64,000 nucleotides of DNA from Flavobacterium haoranii. Lineage in GTDB: Bacteria > Bacteroidota > Bacteroidia > Flavobacteriales > Flavobacteriaceae. Positions within the stretch are counted from its first letter, which is position 1; each line of letters starts with the position of its first letter. This document shows positions 50,635 through 59,410 of this stretch, piece by piece. The position numbers and the translations under genes are program-made. The notes beneath the pieces were generated by a model. The model searched no databases. It worked only from the letters and a program-made list of their open reading frames with translations, and was not told the origin of the DNA. The stretch is taken from positions 124,001 to 188,000 of the forward strand of contig QKBC01000019.1 of assembly GCA_003246205.1 (NCBI GenBank). The letters are read 5' to 3'.

Positions 50635-52326
50635 ATGTCAGACGATAAGAAAGTAATATTTTCCATGTCAAGAGTAAGTAAAACTTACTCCAGTACAAAT
50701 AAAACAGTTCTTAAAGATATTTATTTAAGCTTTTTTTATGGAGCTAAAATCGGTATTTTAGGGCTTAACGGAGCCGGAAAATCGTCTTTGTTGAAAATCA
50801 TTGCTGGTATAGATAAAAATTATCAAGGAGATGTTGTTTTTGCACCGGGTTATACAGTAGGCTATTTAGAACAAGAGCCACAATTAGATGAAAATAAAAC
50901 AGTAATTGAAATTGTTCGCGAAGGTGCAGCTGAAATCTATTCCCTTTTGGAAGAATTCAACAAGATCAATGATGATTTTGGCTTGCCGGAAGTGTATGAG
51001 GATGCCGACAAGATGCAAAAATTAATGGATCGTCAGGCAGAGCTTCAGGATAAAATAGACGCAGCAGGAGCTTGGGAAATTGATAACAAGCTAGAAGTTG
51101 CTATGGATGCTCTTCGTACACCTGATGCAGATACGCCTATTAAGGTGCTGTCAGGAGGAGAAAAGCGCCGTGTGGCTTTATGTCGTTTATTATTGCAACA
51201 ACCGGACGTTTTATTACTAGATGAGCCAACAAACCACTTGGATGCAGAGTCTGTTCTTTGGTTGGAACAACATTTACAACAATATGCCGGAACGGTAATC
51301 GCGGTAACGCACGACCGTTATTTCTTAGATAACGTTGCTGGTTGGATTTTAGAATTGGATAGAGGAGAAGGTATTCCGTGGAAAGGGAATTATTCTTCAT
51401 GGTTAGACCAAAAAGCAAAACGTTTAGAGCAAGAAGAAAAAACAGCTTCTAAAAGAAGAAAAACGTTAGAACGAGAATTAGACTGGGTACGCCAAGGAGC
51501 AAAAGGACGTCAGGCCAAACAAAAAGCGCGTTTGCAAAATTATGACCGATTGTTAAATGAAGATCAAAAACAATTGGAAGAGAAATTAGAAATCTATATT
51601 CCGAATGGACCTCGTTTAGGAACTAATGTTATTGAAGCTAAACATGTTTCTAAAGCTTTTGGTGATAAATTATTATATGAAGATTTAAACTTTACGTTAC
51701 CTCAAGCTGGAATTGTAGGGATTATTGGTCCAAATGGAGCCGGTAAATCTACAATCTTTCGCATGATTATGAATGAAGAGAAACCCGATAGCGGAGAATT
51801 TACAATAGGAGATACGGTTAAGATTGCTTATGTAGACCAATCGCATGCTAATATTGACTCGGAAAAATCTATCTATGAAAATTTTTGTGACGGACAAGAG
51901 CTAATTATGATGGGAGGACGTCAGGTAAATTCCAGAGCTTATTTATCCCGTTTTAATTTTGGCGGAAGCGATCAAAATAAAAAAGTATCCACTTTATCCG
52001 GAGGAGAACGTAACCGTTTGCATTTGGCCATGACCTTAAAAGAAGAAGGAAACGTGTTGCTTTTAGATGAGCCAACAAATGATTTGGATATTAATACACT
52101 TCGTGCTTTAGAAGAAGGTCTGGAAAACTTTGCAGGATGTGCCGTAATTATTTCACACGACAGATGGTTTTTAGATAGAGTTTGTACTCATATCTTAGCT
52201 TTTGAAGGAGATTCTCAAGTGTATTTCTTTGAAGGAAGTTTCTCCGAATACGAAGAGAATAAAAAGAAACGTTTAGGAAAAGAAGTAACACCTACGCGTA
52301 TTAAATACAAGAAGTTAATTCGATAA
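50635..52326 (+). CDS. ettA: Energy-dependent translational throttle protein EttA (ABC-F)
   Basis: A 563-residue ABC-F ATPase that binds the ribosomal E site and gates the first steps of elongation according to the ATP/ADP ratio. Two ABC domains are complete: Walker A GLNGAGKSSLL and GPNGAGKSTIF, signatures LSGGEKRRVAL and LSGGERNRLHL, and Walker B LLLDEPTNHLDAES and LLLDEPTNDLDINT. The linker (residues ~260-320) carries the charged EttA arm and P-site tRNA interaction motif region. Length and N-terminus (VIFSMSRVSKTY) fit EttA rather than Uup or YheS. A terminator follows. Confidence 0.95.
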   Translation: MSDDKKVIFSMSRVSKTYSSTNKTVLKDIYLSFFYGAKIGILGLNGAGKSSLLKIIAGIDKNYQGDVVFAPGYTVGYLEQEPQLDENKTVIEIVREGAAEIYSLLEEFNKINDDFGLPEVYEDADKMQKLMDRQAELQDKIDAAGAWEIDNKLEVAMDALRTPDADTPIKVLSGGEKRRVALCRLLLQQPDVLLLDEPTNHLDAESVLWLEQHLQQYAGTVIAVTHDRYFLDNVAGWILELDRGEGIPWKGNYSSWLDQKAKRLEQEEKTASKRRKTLERELDWVRQGAKGRQAKQKARLQNYDRLLNEDQKQLEEKLEIYIPNGPRLGTNVIEAKHVSKAFGDKLLYEDLNFTLPQAGIVGIIGPNGAGKSTIFRMIMNEEKPDSGEFTIGDTVKIAYVDQSHANIDSEKSIYENFCDGQELIMMGGRQVNSRAYLSRFNFGGSDQNKKVSTLSGGERNRLHLAMTLKEEGNVLLLDEPTNDLDINTLRALEEGLENFAGCAVIISHDRWFLDRVCTHILAFEGDSQVYFFEGSFSEYEENKKKRLGKEVTPTRIKYKKLIR

Positions 52327-52336
52327 TATTGTTTAT

Positions 52337-52368
52337 AAATCCTGATTTTTTATCAGGATTTTTTTATT
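52337..52368 (+). terminator. Terminator of ettA
   Basis: AAATCCTGA / TCAGGATTT with a T-rich loop and a following T tract lies 11 bp after the ettA stop. Confidence 0.85.
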
Positions 52369-52389
52369 TTAGTATTTTACATTTGTACA

Positions 52390-54585
52390 ATGATTTCCAA
52401 AAAACACTTTGTTTTTTTAACTATATTTTATTCACTTTTAGTTTTTGGGCAAGATACCATTCAGCCAAAGCAAGAGTTAAAAAAGCTTCTTCATGACGCT
52501 TCTATTTCATTTATGGATAATAAAGCAGAAACATCAATGAATTATGCTAATAAAGCTCTGTTCTTGGCACTTCAGTACGATGAGGACAATTATGCTGCTA
52601 AGGCTTATAATATCATTGGCTTAAATTATACAGAGTTCGCCGAATTAGAAAAAGCAGTTGATTTTTTCAATAAAGGATTGGTTCATGCACATAAAACCGA
52701 CAATGATACTGTAAAATCCTGGTTATATAATAATTTAGGGAATGTATACTGCTATCATAAAGTTAACTATAACAAAGGAATTGAAAGTTATCTCAAAGGT
52801 TTAAGTTTTTCAAAAAAGTTTTCTGATGAATTGGAAATAGCTTTTTCTAAGTTAAATTTAACGTCAGCTTATTTTACCAACGGACAGTACGACAAAGGAA
52901 TTGTTTTTTTAAATGAAGTAAAAGATTATGTCAATCAGTCAAATGATTTAGAAGCTAATTTAACTCTAAATTCACTGTATGGAGAGTATTACAGTTTTTA
53001 TGAAAATTTTCCGAAAGCCAAAAAGTGTTTTTTAAAGGCTGACGAATTTTGTAAAAAAAATACAGAAGAATATTTAGAAGGTAATATTGTCGAAGCATAT
53101 TATAATATTTCAAATTTTTATCAGAAAATAGGCGATTATGACAATGCTTACTTATTTTTAGCAAAACATGATTCACTGGAAGACAAAGTATATAACAAAA
53201 CGAGAATTCAACAAGTTAAAAGTGTTGGTAAAGAAATAGAAAATAATGAGGCTAAAATGCAATTGGTCAAGATTGAAGCAGAAAAAGCAATTCAAGATCA
53301 AAAGCTAAAGAATACTCAGGTATTTATAATCGCATTGATTTTGTTCTTTATCTTTATTTTCGTCCTGTTTTTAATTACCATTCGGAACAATAAACTGCGA
53401 AAAAAAGTAAATAAAAAGCTTTTAGAAATCAATGAAGAACTTCGTATAGCCAAAGAAAATGCAGAAGAAGCCTCTAATGTAAAATCCCAATTTATTTCAA
53501 CGATCACCCATGAACTCAGAACACCTTTATATGGCGTTATAGGAATCACCGATATTATAAAAGAAGAACATAAAGAGCTGGAAGACAGTACTTATTTGAA
53601 ATCTTTAAAATTTTCGGCAAAATACTTATTGTCCTTGGTAAATGATATTTTGAGCTTAAATAAAATTGAAGAGAATAAAGTAACTTTAGAGAACAAAACG
53701 TTCCATTTGCAAGACACATTGGTTACGATTAAAAATTCGCTTGAAATTATTGCGCGAAAAAATAAGAACAATATCATTATCAAAATAGATGATACTATTC
53801 CTGAATACCTATATGGAGATAATGTAAGGCTTTCTCAGATTATTTTTAATTTAATGAGTAATTCTTTAAAGTTTACCCAAAACGGACAAGTGACGATAAA
53901 AGCAAAGTTAGAGAGGCAAGATTATAAAACCTTATTTATTCAGTTTACAGTTGAAGATAATGGAATAGGAATTCCGGAGAAATATCAAACTAAAGTTTTT
54001 GAAAAATTTGTACAGATTGATCGAAAGGACGAAGATTATCAGGGAACCGGTTTAGGATTAACTATTGTAGAACGATTGGTAGAATTGTTTAAAGGAACAA
54101 TTTCTCTAGAAAGCAAAGAAGATCTAGGAACCAAAATTAAATTTACAATTCCTTTAAAAGAAGGACGTAAAGAAGATAGTATCGAAAATGAAACCACACT
54201 GTTAGAGCAACATGATAAGAGAGTAAAAGAATATTATATTTTGGTAGTAGAAGACAATAAAATAAATCAAGTAGTAACCCGACATCTTTTAGAAAATAAT
54301 CATTTTAAATGTAAAATCGTTGACGATGGTTTTGCAGCACTTGAAAGTTTAGAAAACGAACATTTCGACGGGATTTTGATGGATATTAATATGCCTAAAA
54401 TCAATGGTTTTGAAACATCAAAATTAATTAGAGAAAGAGGCTTTACATTACCCATTATTGCTGTAACAGCTTTTGAAAAAGACGAGATTATGGAAAAGAT
54501 TAAAGAAGCCCAGATTAATGATATTATTGTAAAACCATTTGAAGTAAAGACTTTCTTAGAGTTATTGCGAAAGTATTTGTATTGA
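52390..54585 (+). CDS. Hybrid sensor histidine kinase with TPR sensor region
   Basis: A 731-residue membrane kinase. A signal peptide (to FGQ, about residue 19) is followed by TPR repeats outside the membrane (~40-270, AKAYNIIGLNYTEFAELEKAVDFF), a coiled linker, and one helix (~308-330). Inside are HisKA with His374 in THELRTPLYG, HATPase_c with NLMSNSLKFT, GIGIPEKY and GTGLGLTI, and a receiver domain with Asp665 in ILMDINMPK and Lys in VKPFE. No separate response regulator or DNA-binding domain is attached, so the output partner is unknown. It is alone between ettA and a convergent SnoaL-like gene. Confidence 0.92.
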   Translation: MISKKHFVFLTIFYSLLVFGQDTIQPKQELKKLLHDASISFMDNKAETSMNYANKALFLALQYDEDNYAAKAYNIIGLNYTEFAELEKAVDFFNKGLVHAHKTDNDTVKSWLYNNLGNVYCYHKVNYNKGIESYLKGLSFSKKFSDELEIAFSKLNLTSAYFTNGQYDKGIVFLNEVKDYVNQSNDLEANLTLNSLYGEYYSFYENFPKAKKCFLKADEFCKKNTEEYLEGNIVEAYYNISNFYQKIGDYDNAYLFLAKHDSLEDKVYNKTRIQQVKSVGKEIENNEAKMQLVKIEAEKAIQDQKLKNTQVFIIALILFFIFIFVLFLITIRNNKLRKKVNKKLLEINEELRIAKENAEEASNVKSQFISTITHELRTPLYGVIGITDIIKEEHKELEDSTYLKSLKFSAKYLLSLVNDILSLNKIEENKVTLENKTFHLQDTLVTIKNSLEIIARKNKNNIIIKIDDTIPEYLYGDNVRLSQIIFNLMSNSLKFTQNGQVTIKAKLERQDYKTLFIQFTVEDNGIGIPEKYQTKVFEKFVQIDRKDEDYQGTGLGLTIVERLVELFKGTISLESKEDLGTKIKFTIPLKEGRKEDSIENETTLLEQHDKRVKEYYILVVEDNKINQVVTRHLLENNHFKCKIVDDGFAALESLENEHFDGILMDINMPKINGFETSKLIRERGFTLPIIAVTAFEKDEIMEKIKEAQINDIIVKPFEVKTFLELLRKYLY

Positions 54586-54626
54586 ACATACATATAGCAA
54601 AGCTAGTTCTTTAATACTCGTAAGGA

Positions 54627-54965
54627 TTATGATTCAAAAATAAAATTTACTTTTTTTATTAAATGGCGCTCCACTTCATAGATGGCAACAGCTTTGACTA
54701 TTTCATTTTCTTTGATTCCGGAAACTTCTTCCTGATCGATTATAGTATTTCCAATAACAATACGGTTGATTATCTTCGCTTGTACTTTTTGTACATTAAA
54801 ACGGTAGTTATATTTGTCATATAATTCTTTTTTACCGGAAAGTATTATTATACCGGTAGTCAGATCATATATTTTAATATCTTCTGAATACATGCTGCAA
54901 AAAGGATCAAGAAGATTCTTATTGTAATATTCTAATTGTTGATTTATAACTTCTTCAGGTGTCAT
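54627..54965 (-). CDS. SnoaL/NTF2-like fold protein
   Basis: A 112-residue protein of the nuclear transport factor 2-like fold: VINQQLEYYNKNLLDPFCSMYSEDIKIYDLTTG, then KKELYDKYNYRF and final beta strands (IVIGNTIIDQEEVSGI, AVAIYEVERHLIKKVNFIF). Stand-alone members act as small-molecule binders or isomerases; the ligand is not known. It is downstream of tmRNA on the same strand, but separated from it by the tmRNA terminator. Confidence 0.8.
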   Translation of the reverse strand: MTPEEVINQQLEYYNKNLLDPFCSMYSEDIKIYDLTTGIIILSGKKELYDKYNYRFNVQKVQAKIINRIVIGNTIIDQEEVSGIKENEIVKAVAIYEVERHLIKKVNFIFES

Positions 54966-55034
54966 TTCTCTTTGATTTTTGTTTATTTATACTTTATTAC
55001 TTAAAAAATTAATTTTTTGCAAAAAGGTATTAAA

Positions 55035-55074
55035 AAAACCTGACAAAATGCTTTTTTAGCATTTTGTCAGGTTT
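55035..55074 (-). terminator. Terminator of tmRNA
   Basis: A 16-bp stem AAACCTGACAAAATGC / GCATTTTGTCAGGTTT with a short loop begins 3 bp past the mature tmRNA 3' end and is followed by a U tract in the leftward direction. Confidence 0.9.
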
Positions 55075-55076
55075 AG

Positions 55077-55471
55077 TGGAGTCGGAGAGAATCGAACTCT
55101 CGTCCAAACAAGCAATCGAAGAGCTTTCTACACGCTTAGTTTTCACTTGGATTTTCGACTAAAAGCTAGACTGAAAACGGTCACTTTTAGCTTAGCTTTA
55201 CAAGTGTCAAAGTGGGGTTAAAGCTTTACCACTTCTAGGTCTACTTTTACGGTTCTCCTGAGCCAAACGCCATAAACCAAGGCTTTTGAGGAGAATCTAG
55301 CTTTCCGCCCTTGGCGGAACTAGGCAAATCTTACTATAATTCAGATTAAGCAGCTAAAGCGTAATTATTTTCGCCGTTTAATGTTCGTATAGCAGATATT
55401 TACGAGCCTACCATACTTGGCTCGACGTGCTTACTAATCAATTCCACCCGCTGTCAAAACCAGTCGACCCC
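55077..55471 (-). ncRNA. ssrA: Transfer-messenger RNA (tmRNA)
   Basis: A 395-nt RNA that rescues stalled ribosomes. The tRNA-like ends pair: 5' GGGGTCG (from 55471) with 3' CGACTCC before the discriminator A at 55077; the T arm reads GTTCGATTC. The reading frame on the minus strand, 55375-55346, encodes GENNYALAA and a stop, the flavobacterial degradation tag (with the charged Ala: AGENNYALAA). The CCA end is not encoded (CTA follows the discriminator base), so it must be added. Several pseudoknot-forming stems lie between. The upstream element TTTG-N20-TTATTTTG is a possible promoter. Confidence 0.96.
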
Positions 55472-55627
55472 ATTTGGGAATTTCAAAATAAGTATTCGGA
55501 AATATGTATAACAAAATCCGAGCCAAAATTAATACTTTTTGGGGAAATAAAAAATATTGGAAAAAACAATGTAGGATGTTATATTTGTAACATAACCAAA
55601 CAACAACAAGCAAACTATAACATTATT

Positions 55628-56833
55628 ATGAAATTTGGAATTATTAGAGAACGAAAATCACCACCTGATAGGAGAGTTGTATTTTCCCCCGACGCCTTGT
55701 CTAAATTTAAAGAAGAATATCCTCAAGCTGAAATAAAAGTGGAAAGTTCAGACATCAGGGTTTTCCCGGATGAGGCTTATTCGGAAAAAGGAATTGAGAT
55801 TACGAATGAAATGGACGACTGTGATGTTTTGATAGGAGTAAAGGAAGTTCCGATTGAAGCACTGATCCCAGATAAAAAGTATTTCTTTTTTTCACATACT
55901 ATTAAAAAACAACCATATAACCGTAAATTGTTACAAGCTATTCTTGATAAAAATATTACATTATTTGATCATGAAACCATAGTAGATGCCAGCAATGCTC
56001 GCTTAATAGGTTTTGGACGTTATGCAGGAATTGTAGGAACTTATAATGCTTTGAGAGCCTTTGGCTTAAAATATGAATTGTTTGATATTCCAAAAGCAGT
56101 GACTTTACACGACCAAGCTGCTTTATTGCAACGTTTACGCAAGAATAGGTTGCCTAATATTAAAATTGTTCTTACGGGAAGGGGAAAAGTAGCTTACGGA
56201 GCTAAAGAAATGTTGGACGGTATGAAGATCAAAGAGGTTTCGGTTGATGATTATTTGACTAAAAAATACGATCAGCCGGTTTATACCTTCATAGATGTTT
56301 TAGATTACAACAAACGAAAAGACGGACAAAAGTTGGATAGAAATGATTTTATAGCTAATCCGACAGAATATGAATCGGATTTTGAAAGATTTGCCGAAGT
56401 TTCGGATTTGTTCATTGCCGGACATTTTTATGGAAATAATTCGCCTGTCATTTTGTCAAAAGAGATGTTGCGTTCTCCTAAATGCAATTTAAAAGTTGTG
56501 GCAGATGTTTCATGTGATATCGATGGTCCGGTAGCCTGTACGATTAGATCGAGTACTATTGAGGAACCGTTATACGGTTATTTGCCTTCTGAAGGTAAGG
56601 AAGTAGCTTTTAATCATCCGGCTGCCATTACGGTAATGGCAGTTGATAATTTACCTTGTGAATTGCCTAAAGATGCCAGTGAAGGATTTGGAGAAGTTTT
56701 TTTAGAACGAGTTATTCCTGCTTTTTTTAATAATGATAAAGACGGAATTTTGGAACGTGCAAAAGTTACTGAAAACGGAAAATTAACGCCTCGATTTGCC
56801 TATTTACAAGCTTATGTAGAAGGTAAAGAATAG
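55628..56833 (+). CDS. NAD(P)-dependent alanine dehydrogenase / PNT-like oxidoreductase
   Basis: A 401-residue protein with the AlaDH/PNT N-terminal domain (MKFGIIRERKSPPDRRVVFSPDALSKF, then SDIRVFPDEAYSEKGIEI) and a Rossmann half (IKIVLTGRGKVAYGAKEMLDGM). LYS1-type saccharopine dehydrogenases share this fold, as in the C-terminal KVVADVSCDIDGPVACTIRSSTIEEPLYGY, so the reaction could be alanine, lysine or saccharopine oxidation. ATG at 55628 was used; a longer in-frame extension to 55427 would run into the tmRNA gene and has no typical N-terminus. Confidence 0.85.
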   Translation: MKFGIIRERKSPPDRRVVFSPDALSKFKEEYPQAEIKVESSDIRVFPDEAYSEKGIEITNEMDDCDVLIGVKEVPIEALIPDKKYFFFSHTIKKQPYNRKLLQAILDKNITLFDHETIVDASNARLIGFGRYAGIVGTYNALRAFGLKYELFDIPKAVTLHDQAALLQRLRKNRLPNIKIVLTGRGKVAYGAKEMLDGMKIKEVSVDDYLTKKYDQPVYTFIDVLDYNKRKDGQKLDRNDFIANPTEYESDFERFAEVSDLFIAGHFYGNNSPVILSKEMLRSPKCNLKVVADVSCDIDGPVACTIRSSTIEEPLYGYLPSEGKEVAFNHPAAITVMAVDNLPCELPKDASEGFGEVFLERVIPAFFNNDKDGILERAKVTENGKLTPRFAYLQAYVEGKE

Positions 56834-56852
56834 TAGATAATTTTTAAGTATA

Positions 56853-56895
56853 GAATTGTCCCAAAACTAGTAATTAGTTTTTGGGACAATTTTTT
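56853..56895. terminator. Bidirectional terminator
   Basis: AATTGTCCCAAAACTA / TTAGTTTTTGGGACAATT (one bulge) with loop GTAA and flanking A/T tracts separates the dehydrogenase from the convergent membrane-protein gene, whose stop it touches. Confidence 0.85.
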
Positions 56896-57221
56896 TAATT
56901 CCAGAGTGTACCGTTGAACCCAATTATTGTTCCGATCCATAAAAAGAAAATGTAAGCCAATAGGCATAACAAAGCTTTCAAGAGTTTGAATAATAATTGA
57001 TTTTCAAAAGAGATTCTACTGATTAGATAGAAAACACCGCCTCCTGGTGCTGCTATGACAGGAGTAAGTAAAATTGGTTTAACAAACCAGTTTTTACCCC
57101 AAACAGGATTAGGAGCGTTCACACTCAAGATCAATGCTGAAACCAATATAAAGGCAACTCCGAAACCAAGGACTATGGCTGTTGTGACACTTTTTGATTT
57201 TATGGGTTCAAATAGTTTCAT
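56895..57221 (-). CDS. Small four-helix membrane protein downstream of creD
   Basis: A 108-residue hydrophobic protein with about three to four membrane helices (residues ~13-33, 45-68, 78-100) and a polar start MKLFEPIKSKSV. I recognise no named family. It follows creD by 12 bp and is the last gene of the leftward creD unit, so it may work in the same envelope function. Confidence 0.75.
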   Translation of the reverse strand: MKLFEPIKSKSVTTAIVLGFGVAFILVSALILSVNAPNPVWGKNWFVKPILLTPVIAAPGGGVFYLISRISFENQLLFKLLKALLCLLAYIFFLWIGTIIGFNGTLWN

Positions 57222-57233
57222 AGAGTTTAAAAT

Positions 57234-58586
57234 TTAGTTATTCCAATCGATTTTTCGTGAAAAATACATAACAGCACCAAGGATCAGGAATAATCCGATA
57301 CTACCAACTAACAAAGCATAATCTTCCAATTGAATGATCACATAAATAAAACTATATAAAGTGGTTAGAGACAGGCTTATGAAGATAGCATATTTTGTAC
57401 TTTTTAGTACCGAAATAGAGTAGAAGAGCAACATAACAATGACGGAAGCAGCAGCAATCGCATAAGCCAAAGTAAAACTGGAGTGTTCGGTAATAGAAAT
57501 CAGTAATGTATAAAACATGATAAGAGCCAAACCTATCATCGTGTATTGGAAAATATGAATGCTAACTTTACTAATGGTTTGGATTAAGAAGAAGACCAAG
57601 AATGTAAGCCCGATAACCAGAAAGCCATATTTAGAAGAACGTTCATTTTGTTGGTATTCATCAACCGGCTCAATTAATTTTACACCATACGAGTATTTGT
57701 TTAAATTTGGTATTGATCCGAGGTATTGTTGTGAAAAAGGTCGGTTAACGTGTATGATCTTCCAGTCAGCATGGAAATTTTTAGATGTAATTTCTTTAGT
57801 GGAATCATTGGAAGCAAAAGTTCCTGTAAATGAAGGTGAATTCCAATTGGCATCTATTGAAGTAGTAGTCGTTTTTCCTATGGGAATAAATTCGATAGAA
57901 TTGCTTCCGTTGTATTGAATATCCAGTTGAAATGGATTGTCAATTTCCGGTTGGTAGCTAAAAGTTTCCGTTTCTAATACGTCAAAATATTCATCGGTGT
58001 CTGCATTTGCTTCTAAAGCCAATTGAGATTGATTTAGTTTAATTTTCAGGTCACTTTTAATACTTTTCAGATCTGTAGTTTTAACTATAATGGAAGTTTT
58101 ATCCCACAGGATATCTTCCGGTTTACAGTCCAGTTTTTTTAAATCCAAAGAATTAAAGTTTCCTATTGTCTGGAGATTTGCTTTAAAAACAATAGGTTTG
58201 TAAATACTTCTTTTCAGTTTATCAACTTTTTCAATTTGAGTAGTATGCTTTAAATTCTCCGGAAAAAAATAAGCGTAGGTTAGTTCTTCTTGTTTTTGAA
58301 TAGATTTGGTTTTCGTTTGTTCATCGTAAACTTCGGTTTCAGTATAAGTCTTTACCGGAACCTTTAGCATAGGTCCCATAAAAAGGATCTTTTCACCCCA
58401 GGTTTGTGTTTCTTTTTCAATAACCTCGTTTTTACGGTTTGAGCGTTCCTGAATTAAATTCTGTACCAGATTAAGAGGAATCAGTAAAACTAAGGTAAGT
58501 ATGCCTACCATGATCATTTTTGCAGTTGTACTTTGAAAAAATGTTTTTTTAGGCATTTTAATCTGATATTCTGATTGATTTTCCAT
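57234..58586 (-). CDS. creD: CreD-family inner membrane protein
   Basis: A 450-residue cell-envelope protein. One N-terminal helix (residues ~19-38, MIMVGILTLVLLIPLNLVQN) is followed by the conserved IQERSNRKNEVIEKETQTWGE and a periplasmic beta domain (~60-300), then five to six C-terminal helices (~315-445, SKYGFLVIGLTFLVFFLIQT), the CreD layout. E. coli CreD is controlled by CreBC and affects beta-lactam and colicin tolerance; no CreB/CreC is adjacent here. It is preceded by the COQ4-like gene (11 bp). Confidence 0.9.
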   Translation of the reverse strand: MENQSEYQIKMPKKTFFQSTTAKMIMVGILTLVLLIPLNLVQNLIQERSNRKNEVIEKETQTWGEKILFMGPMLKVPVKTYTETEVYDEQTKTKSIQKQEELTYAYFFPENLKHTTQIEKVDKLKRSIYKPIVFKANLQTIGNFNSLDLKKLDCKPEDILWDKTSIIVKTTDLKSIKSDLKIKLNQSQLALEANADTDEYFDVLETETFSYQPEIDNPFQLDIQYNGSNSIEFIPIGKTTTTSIDANWNSPSFTGTFASNDSTKEITSKNFHADWKIIHVNRPFSQQYLGSIPNLNKYSYGVKLIEPVDEYQQNERSSKYGFLVIGLTFLVFFLIQTISKVSIHIFQYTMIGLALIMFYTLLISITEHSSFTLAYAIAAASVIVMLLFYSISVLKSTKYAIFISLSLTTLYSFIYVIIQLEDYALLVGSIGLFLILGAVMYFSRKIDWNN

Positions 58587-58597
58587 AATGTATTATT

Positions 58598-59053
58598 TTA
58601 GTTGATATTAAAGATTGATTTTATTTCCATTGTTGGACGATGTAGCAGTTTTTTGAACTCTAAGTCATAAAATAAATAAGCACCTTTCCCTCTTTTGTAA
58701 CAATTGAGAAAACTGTTATAGTGAGCCGGATAAAATACAATGCCTGTCAGGATCACTAGTAAGGTAAAAGGCGATCTTTTTCCATTGCCTAAAAGATAGA
58801 ACTGTAGATCAACTTCTTCTTTAACGGTTGTACCAATCGCTGTAAGAACATGGAAAACATCGTGTTCTTCTAAACTATCCTGTACCTCAAAGGCATTGTT
58901 CTTAAAGAATAATCCCAGATCATTTCCCAGTGTTCCGGCATCAAAGAGCAGAAGAGATTCAACCGTTATACCCCAAGGTGTTGTCCTTTTAAATAAGAAT
59001 TGGTAAGGAATTTTAATCACTTTGTACATAAATTCAATTATTTTGTCTTTCAT
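58598..59053 (-). CDS. COQ4-like protein
   Basis: A 151-residue protein with the COQ4 metal-binding pattern HDxxH-x11-E in EEHDVFHVLTAIGTTVKEEVDLQFYLLGNG. COQ4 proteins take part in ubiquinone synthesis; flavobacteria use menaquinone, so the role here is unclear. It starts 6 bp after a 22-bp repeat element that overlaps a full -10 box (TAACTTTG, 59077-59070), so it heads a leftward unit with creD and the small membrane protein. Confidence 0.78.
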   Translation of the reverse strand: MKDKIIEFMYKVIKIPYQFLFKRTTPWGITVESLLLFDAGTLGNDLGLFFKNNAFEVQDSLEEHDVFHVLTAIGTTVKEEVDLQFYLLGNGKRSPFTLLVILTGIVFYPAHYNSFLNCYKRGKGAYLFYDLEFKKLLHRPTMEIKSIFNIN

Positions 59054-59077
59054 AAAGTACTTTGTGTTTCAAAGTTA
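59054..59077 (-). promoter_or_regulatory. Promoter and operator-like element A (before COQ4-like/creD)
   Basis: On the minus strand ACTTTG-AAACA-CAAAGTACTTT spans 59075-59054. It contains the dyad ACTTTG-N5-CAAAGT and the palindrome AAAGTACTTT, and its first half lies inside the -10 box TAACTTTG (59077-59070). The same element occurs at 60038-60059. Confidence 0.65.
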
Positions 59078-59092
59078 AATGATAAAAAATTT

Positions 59093-59392
59093 TTAGCTTT
59101 GGTTGGAGATCAATTTTTCAAGTGCTTCAATATGTTCTTGAAATGCTTTTTTCCCTTCTTTAGTTGCAATGTATTTTGTATTTGGCTTTCTGCCAATGAA
59201 TTGTTTTTCTACAGTGATGTATTTTTCGTTCTCTAAGGCTTTAGCATGGCTGGCCAAATTACCATCTGTTACCCCTAAAATTTCTTTTAGTGTAGTGAAA
59301 TCAGCGCTTTCATTCACCATTAAGACCGACATAATGCCCAATCGTATGCGGTGGTCAAAAGCTTTATTGATATTTTGGATGATATTTTTCAA
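59093..59392 (-). CDS. Winged-helix transcriptional regulator (HTH_34 type)
   Basis: A 99-residue DNA-binding protein: HRIRLGIMSVLMVNESADFTTLKEILGVTDGNLASHAKALENEKYITVEKQFIGRKPNTKYIATKEG spans the HTH (residues ~15-50) and the wing (~55-75), the ArsR/MarR-like winged-helix family PF13601. No sensor domain or metal-site cysteines are present. TTG at 59392 is the start because no ATG is available after the upstream stop (18 bp away). It lies between two copies of the 22-bp element and is the natural candidate to bind them. Confidence 0.85.
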   Translation of the reverse strand: MKNIIQNINKAFDHRIRLGIMSVLMVNESADFTTLKEILGVTDGNLASHAKALENEKYITVEKQFIGRKPNTKYIATKEGKKAFQEHIEALEKLISNQS

Positions 59393-59410
59393 AATTAAAC
59401 CGGACTTTAA

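Noticed and set aside
55427..55627. In-frame N-terminal extension of the alanine-dehydrogenase-like gene
   Set aside because: It runs into the tmRNA gene, has no family-like sequence, and the conserved N-terminus starts at the ATG at 55628.
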